A DNA stretch of 64,000 bases from Diphasiastrum complanatum (Eukaryota; Streptophyta; Lycopodiopsida; Lycopodiales; Lycopodiaceae), in NCBI GenBank assembly GCA_029204225.1, contig CM055100.1, positions 25,241,106-25,305,105 on the forward strand, read 5' to 3'. The notes under the pieces are model-generated. The model worked only from the letters and a program-made list of their open reading frames with translations. It did not search any database and was not told the DNA's origin. Each line of letters starts with the position of its first letter. Positions within the stretch are counted from its first letter, which is position 1. The position numbers and the translations under genes were made by a program. Of this stretch, positions 12,494 to 23,437 are shown piece after piece.

Positions 12494-14430
12494 AAGAGCA
12501 CCTCTCAAGCATTTCCTATTTGCATTGGACATTGTTGCAATGATAGACTTTGGTGAAATGCTCTTTCTTGTAGATGCCCCTTTGTGGCAAGCATGGAGCA
12601 TTCTATCCTTGATTAGTAGACTGGACCATGATAACAAGCTCTGAACCCACAATTGTAACCGTTAGGTCGGCTTTTTGGTGTTTAAGAGCTAACGATTACA
12701 ACAACGTCTACAAACAAACTTTTCTTTGATCCATGTTGAAGCATCCCTTGTTCAACAAGATGCTGAAGCTCTCAACAAGTAGTTGTCAACCTTGCCATAC
12801 GTTGATTGAGAAGAGACATTTTCACCAAGAAAAAAACAGTTGTACAATAGCCACTTCACACTAGTTTTGGCGCAATTATTTATCAACATGCTTATTGGGC
12901 ATTAAAAAAATGTTGGAGCCCACTCACATATTCGGTAACTCAACCATAAGTAGGTTGAGAGTTAACCCCAACTTTCTCATGAGACATTGACCATTGGTGG
13001 AACATGGTTCTTTTCCTTTAAGCTTTCATTCATTTTTGGTTCATATGTGTTAGGTTAACCTACATTTAGCTCCTTTAAGTTTTTTTTCTTTACTACATTG
13101 ACCAACCACTTCAAATAATAATCTACCATGAAGCAACATTCGTAGTTTCCATTGGCCTATATCAAAACAAAGGTCTCTCTTAGAACATCACATCCTAACA
13201 TGCAAGCCAAGTAGAGAACAAACTTGGAATCGTCGATGAAATGTTGGAACCATAAAATTAGGCAAGGCGATGCGTAGTCCACCAAACTCTTTATCTCTTT
13301 ATGAGTAATGGTGCTCATCATTTTTGGATCTAATGAGCTTGCCCACAAAACACTCGATCATCTGTGCTTACATTGTGTAGTAGCACAAGTGCCATTGTGG
13401 CCGACAACCTGCTTTGTCAAGGGTCTTATCTTACTTAGACCACTTAGTAGCACATTGACTCATTAGTGCCCCATACCAATGATTTTGAATGATTGACATT
13501 GTTTCTTGACATAGTGGCTTCTACGTAATGTAACTTTTTGAGTTCACATTTAAAATGACATAACTTTTTAGTGGTAAGTTCGATTTTAGCGGAGCCAGTG
13601 GTATCTTACATGACATATTGTTGAGCTATGGTTAAAAAGTTATGGAAAGTCAAAGGTATTAGTTGAAAATAGTGTTATAATATTTTAATAATACAAATTG
13701 TGGTTGTGCAATGTATGTGGCGTATTACTTGTTGATGGCATGATCGATAAATGGTTCCTCTGGTGTTATGTACCATAACAATACGCCCTTCAATGATGGC
13801 CTCACAAGGGGCAGGACACAAGTTTGGCATTATCGACATGTTTTAGTGCCTCTTTATGGTAATGATTTAGCCTTGGTAAAAGCCTAAGTTTGGTGTCTCT
13901 CTAAAAAAGAGTGTATGTTTCTTTATAACATACTGTTTCAAAGAAGTAAATGTTTTAAAACTTTAACTTAAAATTACAGTTTATAAGATTGGTTTTAAAT
14001 AATAGCCCTCCTCCCTCCTCCCTCATAGGTTTGTTTTGTACCTGATTTTATTAAAAAAAAAAAAACAGATGGGGGAGTGAAGTACATAGGAGAAGGGAGA
14101 TGGGGGTTGGGCCAAAACAAAGTTCAATAAAATTTTGAAGTCCATGTGCCATGTGATAGCCTCCACATATAACTTAAAATCTAGAAGGGACAAATGGGGC
14201 CTTTCTTGGGCCTCACTTGTCCTTTTTGCATGGAAGGAGGGGAAGGAGCTTGGAAGAGGAGAATAAAAGAACGTACATTTGCTTACCATCACCCCACTTT
14301 TCCAAGTTCAAGTTGAGTCTCCTTTAGCTCAAGTGCGCATATTCTTGTTTTTTGAGCTATATTTCGCAGTTTTTGATATTTTTTACACCGTTGTTTTTTA
14401 TTTTTACTCTAGTTTTTTGCTACCCCTCAC
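12494..14430. other. No recognisable feature
   Basis: AT-rich sequence without domain-bearing frames on either strand. A 12-A run lies near 14053. The frames at 13157-13348 and 14023-14292 look like chance. Confidence 0.4.
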
Positions 14431-14438
14431 TTTTTCCA

Positions 14439-15152
14439 TGGACTCTCCTATGGAGGCAACCCAAGCTCCAGGCCCTACAACGGTCGATATGGAGGAGATG
14501 GTGCATGCGATTAATCAGTTATAGCAACCGATTCTCAACATCATGCGATCGGACAGAGATTGAGATGAAGGCTTTCTCGCAATCTCGTCAAGCCCTCTTG
14601 AACCCGATGTTTGCACTGGAATTCTTTAATGGGGAGAAGAAGGACAGACACCAGGACGTTGTCTTGGTTTGGCTAGATCAACGAACTTTCCACTTTTCCA
14701 TGCATGATTTGCCAGACAGCTCTAGGATTGCCACAACCATCATGTTTCTATGTGGGAAAGCGTACTCCTCATGGTAGGATATCAAAGAGCGAGATATAGT
14801 TCCGACTACTGAAAGGACTTCCAAGTAGCTTTTAAGGCCACTTTTATACTGATCTTGGATGATTTTGAAAAGTATTGTTGGTTTACAACTTTGCAAATGA
14901 GAACGAAGCCTTTGAATGTGTATGTGCAAGATTTCCAAGAGGCGGTTTCACAATTTGTAAACCAGATTGACAGAGTCTTACTTAAGCTTCGCTTCATTTT
15001 GGGCTTGCCCAAGGAATACCAACCTGAGGCAATTGTAACTAGCCACAAATTTTTGAGGATGCGGTGCACTTCACCAGGATTTTTGATGATACACACGCTA
15101 TTGTTGGAGTTAATCTTCACTTTGACTCACTCAAATTCAATTCTTGAGCATT
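14439..15152 (+). pseudogene. Ty3/gypsy-type gag remnant
   Basis: A start-like ATG at 14439 begins MDSPMEATQAPG. Allowing several frameshifts and stops, the region carries the capsid pattern of Ty3-type Gag: ALEFFNGEKKDRHQ, then W-x2-Q-RTFHFSMHDLPDSSR and a hydrophobic FLCGKAYSSW. Further on come LDDFEKYCWFTTLQM, PLNVYVQDFQEAVSQF and LRFILGLPKEYQPE. This is the order of the retrotransposon gag domain: segment ending in a Trp, then the Tyr/Phe-rich helix, then F-x-LGLP. Stops include the one after KAYSSW at about 14776. No zinc knuckle, protease or polymerase follows. It is a decayed solo fragment. Confidence 0.6.
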
Positions 15153-15159
15153 AGTAAAC

Positions 15160-16116
15160 TATGTAAATATTCTCTCTCTACAATAGCATGCAGTCTTACT
15201 CGCATAAATCAAACAATCTGTGCAATACCTCAACTTGAAGCAGAAGCATGATCGACTTCGTCGACGTCTACTTCATCGCTTCGTCGACATCCTGTCATCA
15301 ACTCCATCGACATCTTCTCTAGGGTGAACCAATCAACTCGACTTGTCCGACACCTTCAATGATCATCAGCTATCACTAGTCAAAATGAAGCTCTTCCTCT
15401 ACCCCGTTTGACGCAGACTATGTCATAGTTCATTTCAGTACTTCCCAGTAATTGCACTACTTCACGCTTGTTTTTCACACAGTTGTTATAACTGTCGCAT
15501 GTATATATACATAACGACAACATATAGTAAAAGTATGATGCAAGATGATGATGCATGAAACATATGTTATCAGAGTCAATTAGCAAAAGCATGATTAAAG
15601 GTTCCTCCGTGAATTCCATTGTATCAGAATTATCCGATTCCATAGGATCAGAGATTTTAGAGAGAGTGAAAGTAATTCAAGAAGTGTAGATAGTATTCAA
15701 TTTGTAACTAGCATAGTAAGATCACAACACATAGTGCACTAGTATTGTGAACCATTCTCGGGCACATGATCGTGATTTGATCTTTGTATTTACAACAACT
15801 TAATACAGATTCTCTATTTTCTTATGTGTGTTCCACTGTCGAATGCTTTTTGATAATCTCTCTCACGTACACTGATACTCGCTCCTCAACTTAGACGGAT
15901 ATCTAATCTCGAAGGAAGCATGGCTGTCTTAGGCACCTAACTGTTTCGCTCCCTTCATGGTTGTCAGTGATGCTATGGATTGGTATCTCGGTGTGTGCAC
16001 TATTGATAACCAACTAGGCGAACACAAGAATAAGTTAAAAGCTTGATTTCGTGGTGGTTGTGGAAGCGAAGAATAGACGATCAGACAAGATAGTCAAAAA
16101 GTCAGACAGAAAGCGG
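15160..16116. other. No recognisable feature; left flank of the nested Copia pair
   Basis: There are repeated GTCGAC-containing words at 15250-15345 (TTCGTCGAC, CATCGACATC), and otherwise unique-looking AT-rich sequence. No frame with a domain was found. It could be non-coding debris of the preceding gag element. Confidence 0.35.
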
Positions 16117-16130
16117 TGTAAAGAATTGCC
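16117..16130 (+). mobile_element. First 14 bp of the left LTR of the plus-strand Copia element
   Basis: TGTAAAGAATTGCC matches the start of that element's right LTR at 24987 (TGTAAAGAAATGCC). The sequence resumes at 20711 with AAAAATTGGC. The last five bases (TTGCC, 16126-16130) are the target-site copy of the inserted minus-strand element. Confidence 0.8.
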
Positions 16131-16831
16131 TGTGAAAGTACTGTACTTTAGGACCATAAATGGATCTACAAAAGATCCACAAGAGTGATTGGATGCTTGC
16201 TTAACAATCAATCAAAAAACTAGACACAAAAAAGTTGATCTAGATTGGCAATTTGACAAACAACAAGCATTAACAATCAAAAGCATTGATAAACATTGAA
16301 ATACGAGCCCACACGTGTGTACTACAGGCTGTAGTACGGCCTTCAACCTGAGAAACAAGTAGAAATTGATTTGGTTTCATTTGGATCACAAAAACTCAAT
16401 GTACATAGTGAACTAGCTTGAGATTGCCAATGAGCTCCAAAAATTTTCTATCTTCTCACTATGGAGAGAGGGAATACATAGCAAATTCGACTTCCTTCTT
16501 GAAGTTAGGTGGATTTCCAGCATGTAATAAAGAAGTTAACTCACTCTCCTTGACCTAAAATGAAACCCTAGTCTATTTCCTAGAGTTATGCTTGGTAGGT
16601 AGCTAGTTGGTCAAATTTTCACCTTAAACTTAGGTGTAGGTCCTATAAAATAGGGATGACCACCAAATAGACATGACCAACTCTCTTGACTTGACCTAAC
16701 CTACATTAGGATGGGTTTCCCATGTGGCATCATGGCCTCACATGTGTGGGACCCACTTGTGTACACAATTTACACTATTCTACATGGTTTTTGATCAAGC
16801 TAGATTTGCCAATTTTTGGCAATTCTTCACA
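16131..16831 (-). repeat. 3' LTR of the minus-strand non-autonomous Copia element
   Basis: TGTGAA...TTCACA ends. It contains the palindromes CACACGTGTG (16310-16319) and GTACTACAG-G-CTGTAGTAC (16319-16337). The adjoining internal bases (16832 onward) are the complement of the polypurine tract. Confidence 0.93.
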
Positions 16832-17042
16832 CTCCTCCTCAAATTTAGCTTGATCTATTTACAACTCTCTTGATAGATCAATGAAAGCTTTTAGAAGTGT
16901 CTAAAAAAATCCAGCTACAAAGAAGGAACTTTTGAGACTCCAATAGAGAATGATGTCCATGAAGGATCTTTCACCACATCTTAGAGGATCCCTTACAAGA
17001 TGTTCCATAAATGTGTCTATATACATGTAGCACACTTCAAAA

Positions 17043-19199
17043 CTAAACATCATGCCAAGCCATGGATTCCAAGGCATTTTGTGCACTTGAAGATACATCA
17101 ATTAAAATATTAAGTGCATAAATAATGTTGCCAAAGACAACTTGTCTTGCTTGATCCATATGATTGAGCCTAGATGGCTCCATCTTGATATTCAAGGTTC
17201 TTCTTGGAGTCCTCGGGTCTTGAGCTTGCTCCTCCACTTGACTTGACTCCAAACCATCAATGAATTGAATAAGGTGTTGATCCAAAGGTGCTTCTTCAAG
17301 TTTACAAATCTTCCACTCTTGAAAGATCACATTTCCACCATTGACAAATTCTTTGGCTGAAAACAAGTAGATTCTACAATCTCTACTTGAAGAGCAAAAC
17401 ACTACCATTATTCCTATCATTGAAATAGGATAATCTTTGGTCCTTACATTGGAATGATCATGCTCAAAGCATGTGGACCCAAAGATTTCCAATACAAATG
17501 ATGTTTCATCTTTTATGACACTATTCAAACTATTACAAAAATAGTTATCCAATGAAATTGCTTTATCAACAACAAATGTAGATTTCAAAGCATCCCATTT
17601 CATTGTCTTGTCATACAAAGTAATAAACACCATGAATCTTATAGGTAAGAAACAAGTCACCTCATGTCTACTAATACTTTCCAAAAAGTATTCAAAGATA
17701 GTAGACTCTCCAATGCTCACCACCCTTGCAAGATGCACACTTGAATGGACAGCTTGCATGCAATTTGATGACTCGGCCATTGTCATTGAGGACTCCCTTG
17801 GAACTCTCATGCTTTGAGGCTGATCCTCAAGATCTTCCTCCTTTTGATGCTCCTCCTCAATGCAACCAAGATCACACTTTGCCAAGATCTCCTCTTGAGT
17901 GATCTCCTCCTTTGCCAAGCTCATTCTTTCAAAAGCAACACTAGTTTCCAACTTAAACAATCTTCCATGTTTAAATCCCTTTGCAATGCAAACATCATTC
18001 TTCAAGATGAAACAAACACCATGCTTAAAGTGGACATCCAAACCACTTTCTAAGAGTAAACCAACACTAAGCATGTTCTTGGTGATTGATGGTACATAAA
18101 GGACATTTTCTAGATCCATGCATTTTGAGGATTCTAGACACAAAGAGATGGTACCAACACCATCTATCCTACACTCTTCATCATTTGCAGTAAAGACAAA
18201 CTTTTTAGCAGCATTGAAAGAGTGTAAGTTTGAGAAAAAGTCCTTTTCACAAGACATGTGGGAGCTAGCCCCACTGTCGATCCACCAATTGTCTCTTGAA
18301 TTGCTATTGCTTGTTGGTGAGGATGTAGATGCCATCAAGAATACATCTACTTCATCCTCCTCCTCCTCCTTTGCAAGGTTTCCTTGTTTGTCCTTCTCCA
18401 CTTGTGCTCTTAGCCTCTTGTAGCATTCATATGCATAATGCCCCTTCCTTCCACAAAAGAAGCATTTTTGCTTTGACTTGTCCTTTGAGCTTGATGCATC
18501 ATCCTCTTGTTTGGCCTCCTTTGGATGCTTCTTCTTTCCATTGGTCTTCTTTTTGCCCTTGACTGAGAAATTGGCTTTCTCATCACCATCCTGCAAAGAC
18601 AAGGAACTCATCCTAGATTTTGCATGGAGCATCCTACACTCTTCAGCCACTAATACACTGTGAAGTTTTTCTATAGTTGGCAAAGTGTCTTGGATGGCAA
18701 AACTTTGGACCAAATTTGCAAAGTCATCTCCTAGACCATTAAGGACAATTTGTACAAGCTCTCCTTCATGAATCTTCTCTCCAATGGAAGCCAACTCCCT
18801 ATTTAGAGACTTGATTCTGAGTACATAATCATGTGCACTCTCCTCACTTCTTCTCATGCTTTGCAAAATTTGATTTCTAAGCATAAGAACTCTAGAAGTG
18901 TTGCTAGACTCATAGATTGATTTTAAAGACTCCCAAGCCTCTTTAGCACTAGTACATGCTGATACTTCTCTCAACAAATCATTGCTCACATTCATCTTCA
19001 CACAATGAAATGCAAACCTAGATCTCTTCTTGTATCTAGCTAACTCTTGTGCACCTAGAGGTTCATCTTCATCTTCAATCAAGAACTTATAAAGGTCTTG
19101 GAGCACCAAGAGTGACTCCATTCTAACCTTCCAAATAGCATAATTTGTAGAATTCAACCTCTCACTAGCTTCTAGAAGGTATGCTCCAGCAGATCCCAT
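17043..19199 (-). CDS. Copia Gag-protease polyprotein with degenerate integrase tail
   Basis: One uninterrupted ORF. An upstream in-frame ATG exists at 19221-19223, but ATG 19197-19199 (MGSAGAYLLEASERL) matches the related copy at 22259 and is the likelier start. Numbering from the upstream ATG, residues about 20-205 are the capsid-like UBN2 gag domain (NYAIWKVRMESLL, EAWESL, ELVQIVLNGL). A CCHC zinc knuckle spans C254-C267. The aspartic protease motif DSGASSHM is at 316, followed by [19 protein letters not shown]. The usual GAG-pre-integrase, integrase core, RT and RNase H are absent. Residues about 480-726 instead carry a diverged version of the region just after the integrase core: YFCNSLN, FGSTCFEHD and SSSRDCRIYLFSAKEF align loosely with the Copia YLCNRLP, FGCVCYxH and SSSKGYRIYxPSTKK segments. 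The intact frame across this deletion suggests expression after it formed. Confidence 0.88.
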   Translation of the reverse strand: MGSAGAYLLEASERLNSTNYAIWKVRMESLLVLQDLYKFLIEDEDEPLGAQELARYKKRSRFAFHCVKMNVSNDLLREVSACTSAKEAWESLKSIYESSNTSRVLMLRNQILQSMRRSEESAHDYVLRIKSLNRELASIGEKIHEGELVQIVLNGLGDDFANLVQSFAIQDTLPTIEKLHSVLVAEECRMLHAKSRMSSLSLQDGDEKANFSVKGKKKTNGKKKHPKEAKQEDDASSSKDKSKQKCFFCGRKGHYAYECYKRLRAQVEKDKQGNLAKEEEEDEVDVFLMASTSSPTSNSNSRDNWWIDSGASSHMSCEKDFFSNLHSFNAAKKFVFTANDEECRIDGVGTISLCLESSKCMDLENVLYVPSITKNMLSVGLLLESGLDVHFKHGVCFILKNDVCIAKGFKHGRLFKLETSVAFERMSLAKEEITQEEILAKCDLGCIEEEHQKEEDLEDQPQSMRVPRESSMTMAESSNCMQAVHSSVHLARVVSIGESTIFEYFLESISRHEVTCFLPIRFMVFITLYDKTMKWDALKSTFVVDKAISLDNYFCNSLNSVIKDETSFVLEIFGSTCFEHDHSNVRTKDYPISMIGIMVVFCSSSRDCRIYLFSAKEFVNGGNVIFQEWKICKLEEAPLDQHLIQFIDGLESSQVEEQAQDPRTPRRTLNIKMEPSRLNHMDQARQVVFGNIIYALNILIDVSSSAQNALESMAWHDV

Positions 19200-20004
19200 C
19201 TTACTAGTGACTTCTAAAAACAAGAAATAGATTTGATTGACTTGAAACTCACAAAGGTCTCACACTTGCAGTGTTTCACTCAAATTTGATTTCTAATCCA
19301 ACAAATGGACTTATAATCACAGTTCTATCACTCCCTCACAAAGCTGGAATGAAGATAAGATGAAGTGAAAACTACTTACAAACAAATCTTGCCAAGAAAT
19401 GGATTTGATTGTCTCTAGAAACTCACTAAGGTCTCTCTCTTGTAGTTTTTCACTCAAATTAGATTTCTAATCCAACAAATGGACTTATAATCTCAGTTCT
19501 AGCACTCCCTCACAAAGTTGGAATGAAGATAAGATGATGCGAAATCTACTTACAATCAAATCTTGCCAATTTTGGCTATTTTTGGACAAAAAAATGACTT
19601 AATCTCTTTCTTCCTTCTTGGTGTACTTTCAAGACCTGTTTTTAACCTTAATAGAACTTGAACTCAGCCTAGATTAATTAGATTCTATGAAACAAATTCA
19701 AATCTAATCAATGGCAAATGATCTTGGTAGATTATCCTAGGATCTCCACCAAAAATTACACCAATAGCTCACAAATTGAATTTTTTTGGATCAAATGAAT
19801 ACCATGCATTAAATGCAGGTTCAGAGGTGCCCACACATGTGGAAATTACGGATTTGGACCCCTACCAAGTTTGGGATTAAATCTCCTCACCAAAATCAAG
19901 ATTCTAGCTTGCCCTCTCAATACTAGTTTTTAGCACCAAAACTTGCTAAAAATGGATTTGCATTAGATCAATGGCTTATGCTCTTGTACTTGGCTCTGAT
20001 ACCA

Positions 20005-20705
20005 TGTGAAAATACTGTAATTTAGGACCATAAATGGATCTACAAAAGATCCACAAGAGTGATTGGATGCTTGCTTAACAATCTATCAAAAAACTAGACA
20101 CAAAAAATTTGATCTAGATTGGCAATTTGACAAACAACAAGCATTAACAATCAAAAGCATTGATAAACATTGAAATCCGAGCCCACACGTGTGTAATACA
20201 GGCTGTAGTACGGCCTTCAACCTGAGAAACAAGTAGAAATTGATTTGGTTTCATTTGGATCACAAAAACTCAATGTACATAGTGAACTAGCTTGAGATTG
20301 CCAATGAGCTCCAAAAATTTTCTATCTTCTCACTATGGAGAAAGGGAATACATAGCAAATTCGACTTCCTTCTTGAAGTTAGGTGGATTTCCAGCATGTA
20401 ATAAGGAAGTTAACTCACTCTCCTTGACCTAAAATGAAACCCTAGTCCATTTCCTAGAGTTATGCTTGGTAGGTAGCTAGTTGGTCAAATTTTCACCTTA
20501 AACTTAGGTGTAGGTCCTATAAAGTAGGGATGACCACCAAATAGACATGACCAACTCTCTTGACTTGAACTAACCTACATTAGGATGGGTTTCCCATGTG
20601 GCATCATGGCCTCACATGTGTGGGACCCACTTGTGTACACAATTTACACTATTCTACATGGTTTTTGATCAAGCTAGATTTGCCAATTTTTGGCAATTCT
20701 TCACA
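20005..20705 (-). repeat. 5' LTR of the minus-strand non-autonomous Copia element
   Basis: Near-identical to the copy at 16131. On the minus strand it is followed immediately by the tRNA-Met primer site (complement of 19993-20004). Its 19-bp palindrome has one changed base (GTAATACAG). It forms an inverted repeat with the related plus-strand LTR that follows. Confidence 0.93.
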
Positions 20706-20710
20706 TTGCC

Positions 20711-21454
20711 AAAAATTGGCTTGATAAAAAATCATGAAGAATAATGTAAATTTTGTACATAATTGGGTTCCACACATGTATGGCCAAAATGCCACATGGC
20801 AACCCACTCCTAATGTAGGTTAGGTCAAGTCAAGAGAGTTGGTCATGTCTATTTGGTCGTCATCCCTACTTTATAGGACCTACAAATAAGTTTAAGGTGA
20901 AAATTTGACCAACTAGCTACCTACCAAACATAACTCTAGGATCTAGGCCAGGGTTTGATTTTAGGGCAAGAAGAGTGAGTTAACTTCCTTATTACATTCT
21001 GGAAATCTACCTAATTTCACAAAGGAAGTCAAATTTGCTATGTATTCCAAGCTCCCATAGTGAGAAGATAGAAACTTTTTGGAACTCACTGGCAATCTCA
21101 AGCTAGTCCAATATGTACATTGAGTTTCTGTGATCCAAATGAAACCTAATCAATTTTTACTTGTTTCTTAGGTTGAAGGCCGTACTACAGCCTGTAGTAC
21201 ACATGTGTGGACTCGGAATTGGGTCTTTAAATGCATTTGCTTTGTCCATATTCCCTTGGAAATGAGAAAGAAGGATGATCCTTGTGCAAGCAAAGGACTT
21301 GTTTATTGATTATCCATACTTGTTATGTGTCAAATTGCTAATCTAGATCAAGATTTATTGTCTAGTTTCTTGATGCATTGTTAAGCAAGCACATAATCTC
21401 TCTTGTGGATCTTCTAAGATCTATTTTTGGTCCTTAAAGTACAGTACTTTCACA
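20711..21454 (+). repeat. Left LTR (main part) of the plus-strand Copia element
   Basis: Ends TACTTTCACA just before the tRNA-Met primer site. It conserves the 19-bp palindrome GTACTACAG-C-CTGTAGTAC (21182-21200) next to ACACATGTGT. It is in inverted orientation to 20005-20705. Confidence 0.88.
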
Positions 21455-21467
21455 TGGTATCAGAGCC
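21455..21467 (+). other. Primer binding site, initiator tRNA-Met type
   Basis: TGGTATCAGAGCC immediately follows the LTR end, the standard Copia minus-strand DNA primer site. Confidence 0.9.
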
Positions 21468-22258
21468 AAGTACAAGGGCTTTGATCTTAGATCCATATAA
21501 ATCCATTTTTAGCAATTTTGTGTGATAAAAACTAGTCTTCTGAGGGCGAGTTTGGTGCTAAGTTTTGGTGGTAGGAATTGATCCCAAACTTCTTTAGGAT
21601 CAAATTCCATACTGTTCCCATGTGTGGGCACTTCTGAACCAGCATTAAATGCACTACATTCATTTGGTCACTGTAAATTCAATTTGTGAGCTGTTGGTGT
21701 AAATTTTGGTGGAAATCCTAGGATAATCTACCAAGATCATTTGCCATTGATTAGATTTGAATTTGTTTCATGGAATTTAATTAATCTAGGCTGAGTTCAA
21801 GTCCTATTAAGGTTAAAAACAGGTCTTGAAAGTACACCAAGAAGGAAGAAAGAGATTAAGTCATTTTTTTGTCCAAAAATAGCCAAAATTGACAAGATTT
21901 GATTGTAAGTAGATTTCAAATAATCTTATTTTCATTCTAACTTTGTGAGGGAGTGCTAGAACTGAGATTATAAGTCCATTTGTTGGATTAGAAATCTAAT
22001 TTGAATGAAACACTACAAGAAAGAGACCTTAGTGAGTTTCTAGAGACAATCAAATCCATTTTTTGGCAAGATTTGTTTGAAAGTAGTTTTCACTTCATCT
22101 TATCTTCATTCCAGCTTTGTGACGGAGTGATAGAACTATGATTATAAGTCAATTTGTTGGATTAGAAATCAAATTTGAGTGAAACACTGCAAGTGTGAGA
22201 CCTTTGTAAATTTCAAGTCAATCAAATCTATTTCTTGTTTGTAGAAGTCACTAGTAAG

Positions 22259-23437
22259 ATGGGATCTGCTGGAGCATACCTTCTAGAAGCTAGTGAGAGA
22301 TTGAATTCTACAAATTATGCTATTTGGAAGGTCAGGATGGAGGCACTCTTGGTGCTCCAAGACCTTTATGAGTTCTTGATTGAAGATGGAGATGAACCTC
22401 TAGGTGCACATGAGTTAGCTAGATATAAGAAGAGATCTAGGCTTGCACTTCATTGTGTGAAGATGAATGTGAGCAATGATTTGTTAAGAGAAGTATCAGC
22501 ATGTACTAGTGCTAAAGAGGCTTGGGAGTCTTTATCAATCTATGAATCTAGTAACACTTCAAGAGTTCTCATGCTTAGGAATCAGAGTCTACAAGGCATG
22601 AAGAGAAGTGAGGAGAGTGCATATGATTATGTACTCAGAATCAAGTCTCTAAATAGGGAGTTGGCTTCCATTGGAGAAAAGATTTAAGATGGAGAGCTTG
22701 TATAAATTGTTCTTAATGGTCTAGGAGATGACTTTGCAAATTTGGTCCAAATTTTTGCCATCCAAGACACTTTGCCAACTATAGAAAAACTTCACAGTGT
22801 ATTAGTGGCTGAAGAGTGTAGGATGCTCCATGCAAAATCTAGAATGAGTTCCTTGTCTTTGCAGGATGGTGATGAGAAATCCAATTTCTCATTCAAGGGC
22901 AAAAAGAAGACCAATGGAAAGAAGAAGCATCCAAAGGAGGCCAAAGAAGAGGATGATGCATCAAGCTCAAAGGACAAGTCAAAACAGAATTGCTTCTTTT
23001 GTGGAAAGAAGGGGCATTATGCATCTGAATGCTACAAGAAGCTAAGAGCACAAGTGGAGGAGGAAAAATAAGGAAACCTTGCAAAGGAGGAGGAGGAGGA
23101 TGAAGTAGATGTATTCTTGATGACATCTACATCCTCACCAACAAGCAATAGCAATTCAAGAGACAATTAGTGGATCGACAGTGGGGCTAGCTCCCACATG
23201 TCTTGTGAAAAGAACTTTTTCTCAACCTTACACTCTTTCAATGATGCTAAAAGTTTGTCTTTGCTGCAAATGATGAAGAGTGTAGGATAGATGGTGTTGG
23301 CACCATCTCTTTGTGTCTAGAATCCTGAAAATGCATGGATCTAGAAAATGTCCTTTATGTACCATCAATCACCAAGAATATGCTTAGTGTTGCTCTACTC
23401 TTAGAAAGTGGTTTGGATGTCCACTTTAAGCATGGTG
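22259..23437 (+). pseudogene. Copia gag-protease, decayed copy
   Basis: Starts MGSAGAYLLEASERL at 22259 and follows the minus-strand copy closely through the gag domain. A TAA at about 22685 follows ASIGEKI, a second stop lies a few codons on (after GELV), and TAA at 23069 follows the zinc knuckle region (CFFCGKKGHYASEC). At about 23168 a TAG replaces the Trp before the protease DSGASSHM, and a small frameshift follows in the protease. The frame then breaks at about 23437, where foreign sequence replaces the next part. It is not translatable as a unit. Confidence 0.85.

Larger units (their letters stand above)
16131..20705 (-). mobile_element. Copia LTR retrotransposon, non-autonomous (gag-protease only), full length
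   Basis: Two 701-bp direct LTRs, 16131-16831 (3' LTR on the minus strand) and 20005-20705 (5' LTR), both begin TGTGAA and end TTCACA. By eye they differ at roughly a dozen positions. A five-base target duplication TTGCC flanks the element (16126-16130 and 20706-20710). On the minus strand the primer site TGGTATCAGAGC, complementary to initiator tRNA-Met, follows the 5' LTR, and a purine tract (GAGGAGGAGT) precedes the 3' LTR. One long ORF fills the interior, but there is no reverse transcriptase and no catalytic integrase core, so the element must have moved with proteins from a relative. It is inserted in the left LTR of the opposite-strand element that continues at 20711. Confidence 0.93.

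Noticed and set aside
17608-18663. Plus-strand open frames within the Copia ORF
   Set aside because: Antisense of the gag-protease frame.
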